A stretch of DNA of 15,990 bases, from positions 1-15,990 of the forward strand of contig QHWK01000365.1 in NCBI GenBank assembly GCA_003223775.1. Reading direction: 5' to 3'. Every line of letters starts with the position of its first letter. Positions within the stretch are counted from its first letter, which is position 1. Origin of the DNA: Acidobacteriota bacterium (lineage in GTDB: Bacteria > Acidobacteriota > Vicinamibacteria > Vicinamibacterales > CAVVIG01). Both the position numbers and the translations under genes were made by a program. Below are positions 13,491-15,990 of this stretch, one piece after another. The notes beneath the pieces were generated by a model. It searched no databases. It saw only the letters and a program-made list of their open reading frames with translations, and had not been told where the DNA came from.

Positions 13491-15185
13491 CTACGGATCG
13501 CTCGAGGCGGCGACGCGTGCATGATCGGCGACGGCGACGAAATCGGGCCGCGCGTACGGCTGCGAGAGATCCCACTCGAAGACATGATGCCGTGTCTCGC
13601 GCAGCCCGGACCCCAGGAAGAAATCGAGGCACGGTTTGTTGCGCGCCGTCGGCACGACCTCCACGACGAGTGTCGAGACCTGGCGCGCGCGCGCGTGCGC
13701 CGCCGCGACGTGCAGCATCGCGTCTTCCACATGCCGGCCCATCACGCGGCAGCTGAGCAGAAAATCGCTCAGGCGCGCGCGCGATCCGGCGAGCTCGAGC
13801 CCGACGATCCCCGTGAGGCCGTAGTCGCCGAACCGATCGCGCACGCGAAACGTGAGCAGGCAGTGCGCGGGCGCCGCCGCCCACGCCGCGAGCTCGCCCG
13901 CGGAGAGGCGGCGCGTCGACGCGTTCATCTGATTCGTCTTGTTGAACAGCTGCGCGGCGCGATCGAGGTTCGCGGGCGCGAGCGCTTCGACCGTGATCGC
14001 GATCTCGAGCGAGCGCAGCCAGTCGTCGAGGTTGTCCGCTGCGGCGAGCGCCGTGCGGCGCGACCGCTCGTCGGCGATCATGCCGGCGCGGGCGCGGTCT
14101 TCAGCCGTCTGAACCGGTGCATCGAAGCAGCGGAGCGACTCGAGCGCTTCGCGAAACCGCGCCGGATCGGACGGCCAGTCGGGGACGAGAATGCCGGGCA
14201 CGGCGTCGCGGACGCGCGCGCGCTCCGCCTCGCTGTCGTCGATGAACACGGCCGACTCGGCGCCGAGGTTCACCTCGGCGAGCACGTTCGCGACGTTCTG
14301 CGCCTTGTCGTCCCAGTTGATCCGCCACGCCGCGAAATCGCCGCGCCGCAGCAGCATCTCGGGATGGCGATCGATCGCCTCGAGCGCCGCCGCCTCGTCG
14401 TTCTTGCTGACGATGGCGAGCTGCACGCCGCGGGCGGTGAGCGCTTTGAGCGCGCGCTGAAAGTCGGCGAAGGCCTCGCCGACGTGATCGTGGCCGCCGA
14501 GCGTGAGGCCGCTCCAGCCCACTTCGCCGACGAGCCCGCCCCACAACACGTCGTCGAGATCCAGGATCACCAGGCGCCGCGCGCGACCGCCGACGCCGTC
14601 GAGCGCCGCGGCGATGTCGGCCGCAGCGAGCTCGATGACGGCCGGCCCGAACGGGCATTTCGCCGCGTGCCACAGCTTCTGCGACCACCCGCGCACGCCG
14701 GCGGAGGCGAGCCACCGGCCGGCGTCGAGCACGAAGACCGACGGCGCGCCCACGAGCGCGTCCGCGAGCGCGACGTTCATGCGCGCGAGCAGATCGGTGG
14801 CGCCGATTCCCGGTCGATGGTCGAGCATGCCCCACCCGCGCGCGAACGGCGGCTGCACCCACGCCGGCACGAACACCGATCGCGCGCGTGCCGCGAAGCG
14901 GCCGATCGCCGCCGCATACGCCTTCACGTCGTCGATCGCCTGGTCGTGATCGATGCGCTCGAACGCGCGCGCCCGCGCGAACGCCTCGCTGATCGCCTCG
15001 GGCCGCGTCCAGACGACCGCCGACCAGTCGGCGGCGGGCGGTCCCGCTGCGAGCGCGGCCATGACGGGTCCTGGCGGCGCGATCGCGGTCTCGAGGCCGG
15101 GCCGCGTCGTGTTCGCGAGCTCGCGCGCGAGCGGCTCGATGTTGAAGTCCGCGACGAAATACAGGCGGTCCGGCGCAGTCGCCAC
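13491..15185 (-). CDS. FkbH-like protein: HAD-IIIC phosphatase domain plus C-terminal GNAT-like acyltransferase domain
   Basis: FkbH proteins take a phosphoglyceryl group from 1,3-bisphosphoglycerate, remove the phosphate and load a glyceryl unit on an acyl carrier protein. The 564-residue protein has an N-terminal region (1-200) with a surface typical of the family. The HAD domain has motif I VILDLDDVLWGGLVGEVG (206-223, nucleophile D209 and acid D211), motif II SKND (260-263) and VFIDDSEAERARV (313-325). NKTNQMN (415-421) and YGLTGIVGL (455-463) with SDFLLSCRVMGRHVE (473-487) mark the C-terminal acyltransferase part. All expected blocks are present. The best start is the GTG at 15185, two bases after the ACP stop. 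The adjacent ACP gene strongly supports a carrier-protein partner. Whether glyceryl or another acyl group is loaded cannot be read from sequence. Confidence 0.88.
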   Translation of the reverse strand: MATAPDRLYFVADFNIEPLARELANTTRPGLETAIAPPGPVMAALAAGPPAADWSAVVWTRPEAISEAFARARAFERIDHDQAIDDVKAYAAAIGRFAARARSVFVPAWVQPPFARGWGMLDHRPGIGATDLLARMNVALADALVGAPSVFVLDAGRWLASAGVRGWSQKLWHAAKCPFGPAVIELAAADIAAALDGVGGRARRLVILDLDDVLWGGLVGEVGWSGLTLGGHDHVGEAFADFQRALKALTARGVQLAIVSKNDEAAALEAIDRHPEMLLRRGDFAAWRINWDDKAQNVANVLAEVNLGAESAVFIDDSEAERARVRDAVPGILVPDWPSDPARFREALESLRCFDAPVQTAEDRARAGMIADERSRRTALAAADNLDDWLRSLEIAITVEALAPANLDRAAQLFNKTNQMNASTRRLSAGELAAWAAAPAHCLLTFRVRDRFGDYGLTGIVGLELAGSRARLSDFLLSCRVMGRHVEDAMLHVAAAHARARQVSTLVVEVVPTARNKPCLDFFLGSGLRETRHHVFEWDLSQPYARPDFVAVADHARVAASSDP

Positions 15186-15187
15186 GA

Positions 15188-15478
15188 TCAGGCGGGCCGC
15201 GCGGCGATGTAGCGCGCGAGCGAACCGACGGTGCGAAACGGGCTGCCGTCGCCCAGCATGTTCTCGGCGAGGAGCTGCACGGCGGCGCCGGTCGCGTCGG
15301 CGAATTCCTCTTCCACCGCGATGACGAAGTTCACGACGCCGAGCGAATCGAGCGCGCCGCCCTCGCCGACGATGATCGTCTCGGGCGCTTTCTGCAGACG
15401 CTTCGCCGCGGGCAGCTGTCGGTTCACGATGTCGATGGCGCCGTAGACGAGGCGGCGCGCCGCTTCCTCGTCCATCAT
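15188..15478 (-). CDS. Acyl carrier protein
   Basis: This small acidic protein of 96 residues carries the phosphopantetheine attachment motif GGALDSLGVVNFVIAVEEEF, with the modified serine at S45. Helix 1 contains VYGAIDIVNRQL (11-22). The C-terminal FRTVGSLARYIAAR (81-94) matches the last ACP helix. It would need activation by a holo-ACP synthase encoded elsewhere. It is not the fatty-acid AcpP type, judging by context and its long helix 1-2 loop, but a dedicated carrier for the FkbH and MaoC-SDR enzymes. ATG codons at 15478 and 15475 are both possible. The first overlaps the DUF2304 stop as ATGA and is preferred. It is followed after two bases by the FkbH gene. Confidence 0.87.
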   Translation of the reverse strand: MMDEEAARRLVYGAIDIVNRQLPAAKRLQKAPETIIVGEGGALDSLGVVNFVIAVEEEFADATGAAVQLLAENMLGDGSPFRTVGSLARYIAARPA

Positions 15479-15843
15479 CGCGGTTCGGCCGCGCGCGCGC
15501 CGGCCTCCGGCTCCTGCCGCGCGTTCCTGATCGCGAGCTCCTGCGTCAGGCGCGTCACGCGGTTCGCGAGGATCGTGATCTGCGCGAAGACGTAGACCAT
15601 CAGAAACGTGAAGAGCGCGAGCGGCACGAGGCTCAGCGACGCGACCGGCAGCAGCGCCATGCTTCCGCGCGTGACCGCGGCGAGCAGCGGCGGCACGATC
15701 AGCACGATCGTCGCGGCCAGCGTGCCGACGACGAAGATGACGCCGTAGCCGATGTAGAGCCGGTCGTGCCGGATCAAGTTCGCCACCCACAGCAGCAGCA
15801 CGATTCCGATCGCCGCGCCCACGAGCACGCCGGCGCCCGTCAT
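15475..15843 (-). CDS. DUF2304 family membrane protein
   Basis: A 122-residue protein with three likely transmembrane helices (about 5-22, 30-52 and 65-90), followed by a short amphipathic or coiled-coil segment (AQITILANRVTRLTQELAIR, about 87-106) and a charged tail. The layout, with two helices and then a helix running into a Leu/Arg-rich coil, is the DUF2304 pattern. These proteins are typically encoded next to family-2 polyprenyl-phosphate glycosyltransferases and are thought to help anchor or organise them, though their biochemical role is not established. Both ends overlap neighbours by four bases (15840-15843 with the GT2 gene, 15475-15478 with the ACP gene), so the three products are made together. 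Confidence 0.75.
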   Translation of the reverse strand: MTGAGVLVGAAIGIVLLLWVANLIRHDRLYIGYGVIFVVGTLAATIVLIVPPLLAAVTRGSMALLPVASLSLVPLALFTFLMVYVFAQITILANRVTRLTQELAIRNARQEPEAGARAAEPR

Positions 15844-15990
15844 GACGCTTTCCGGCGCGTGACGCCCGCCTGCACGATGCCGAACACCAGCATGAGCACG
15901 GTCTTCAGCGGATACTTCACGTGGCTGAGCGCCGAGTACATCGACTGCCCGTGGCGCCGCTCCTCGATCGTGATCGGGAACTCGCCGATT
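15840..15990 (-). CDS. C-terminal end of a family-2 glycosyltransferase (cut by window edge)
   Basis: The visible 49 residues read IGEFPITIEERRHGQSMYSA, then LSHVKYPLKTVLMLVFGIVQ and AGVTRRKAS before TGA at 15842-15840. The E-x-P-I-x-x-x-x-R-x-x-G-x-S pattern followed by a hydrophobic stretch is the usual end of polyprenyl-phosphate-mannose/glucose synthase-like GT2 enzymes. These load a sugar on a lipid carrier at the cytoplasmic face of the membrane. The DUF2304 gene directly downstream, overlapping by four bases, supports this. The catalytic DxD region lies outside the window. Confidence 0.7.
   Translation of the reverse strand, partial: IGEFPITIEERRHGQSMYSALSHVKYPLKTVLMLVFGIVQAGVTRRKAS

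Noticed and set aside
13389..15212. 607-codon plus-strand open frame antisense to the FkbH gene
   Set aside because: The minus strand has clear HAD and FkbH motifs in correct order; the plus-strand product has only arginine-rich low-complexity sequence.
1..15990. tRNA, rRNA, riboswitch, insertion sequence or attachment site
   Set aside because: I saw no cloverleaf, conserved rRNA or riboswitch core, no transposase or integrase motif and no flanking target-site duplication. Small RNAs cannot be excluded by eye.

Overview
The window is very GC-rich, packed with protein genes, and free of RNA genes, CRISPR arrays and recognisable insertion sequences. Gene families, the use of GTG starts and ATGA/GTGA overlaps, and the ATGGCTGATGGC heptamer repeat suggest an uncultured Acidobacteriota, perhaps class Vicinamibacteria. 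That placement is an inference from memory, not a search.

Layout. (1) 1-4199, plus strand, is a housekeeping run: the end of a holB-like gene, ricT (PSP1 protein), a heptamer tandem/inverted repeat, pdxA, a perfect palindrome, smpB, a dicarboxylate/amino-acid symporter gene broken by a frameshift, and an rmlD-type sugar-nucleotide reductase. (2) 4208-6447, minus strand, holds a SAM-dependent methyltransferase followed by an L-2-hydroxyglutarate oxidase-like flavoenzyme. It converges on rmlD at a hairpin built from both stop codons. (3) 6446-8778, plus strand, holds gmd and a UDP-GlcNAc-type 6-dehydrogenase, which supply nucleotide sugars. The gmd start codon overlaps the start codon of the divergent methyltransferase. 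(4) 15990-8798, minus strand, looks like one long polycistron: GT2 glycosyltransferase (cut by the window edge), DUF2304 membrane protein, acyl carrier protein, FkbH-like HAD-IIIC/acyltransferase, a broken GNAT gene, a MaoC-MaoC-SDR fusion, a polysaccharide deacetylase and a 5'-truncated metallo-beta-lactamase-fold enzyme. Nearly every junction is a 4-bp overlap or a gap of a few bases.

How the parts may work together. Blocks 3 and 4 read as a surface-polysaccharide locus. Nucleotide sugars come from Gmd, RmlD and the dehydrogenase. ACP, FkbH, MaoC-SDR and GNAT look like a small carrier-protein pathway that could build a short glyceryl or 3-hydroxyacyl group and place it on an amino sugar, with the deacetylase exposing the amine. 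This is a hypothesis.

The most striking feature is structural damage. At least four genes lack a block of conserved sequence: about 33 residues of RicT, about 27 of SmpB, about 37 plus a frameshift in the symporter, and the N-terminus of the MBL protein. PdxA may be a fifth. The GNAT gene is also scrambled by a perfect 179-bp direct duplication at an offset of exactly 400 bp. This many lesions in otherwise well-conserved genes makes assembly or amplification artefact a serious alternative to real biology, and anyone using these gene models should know it.
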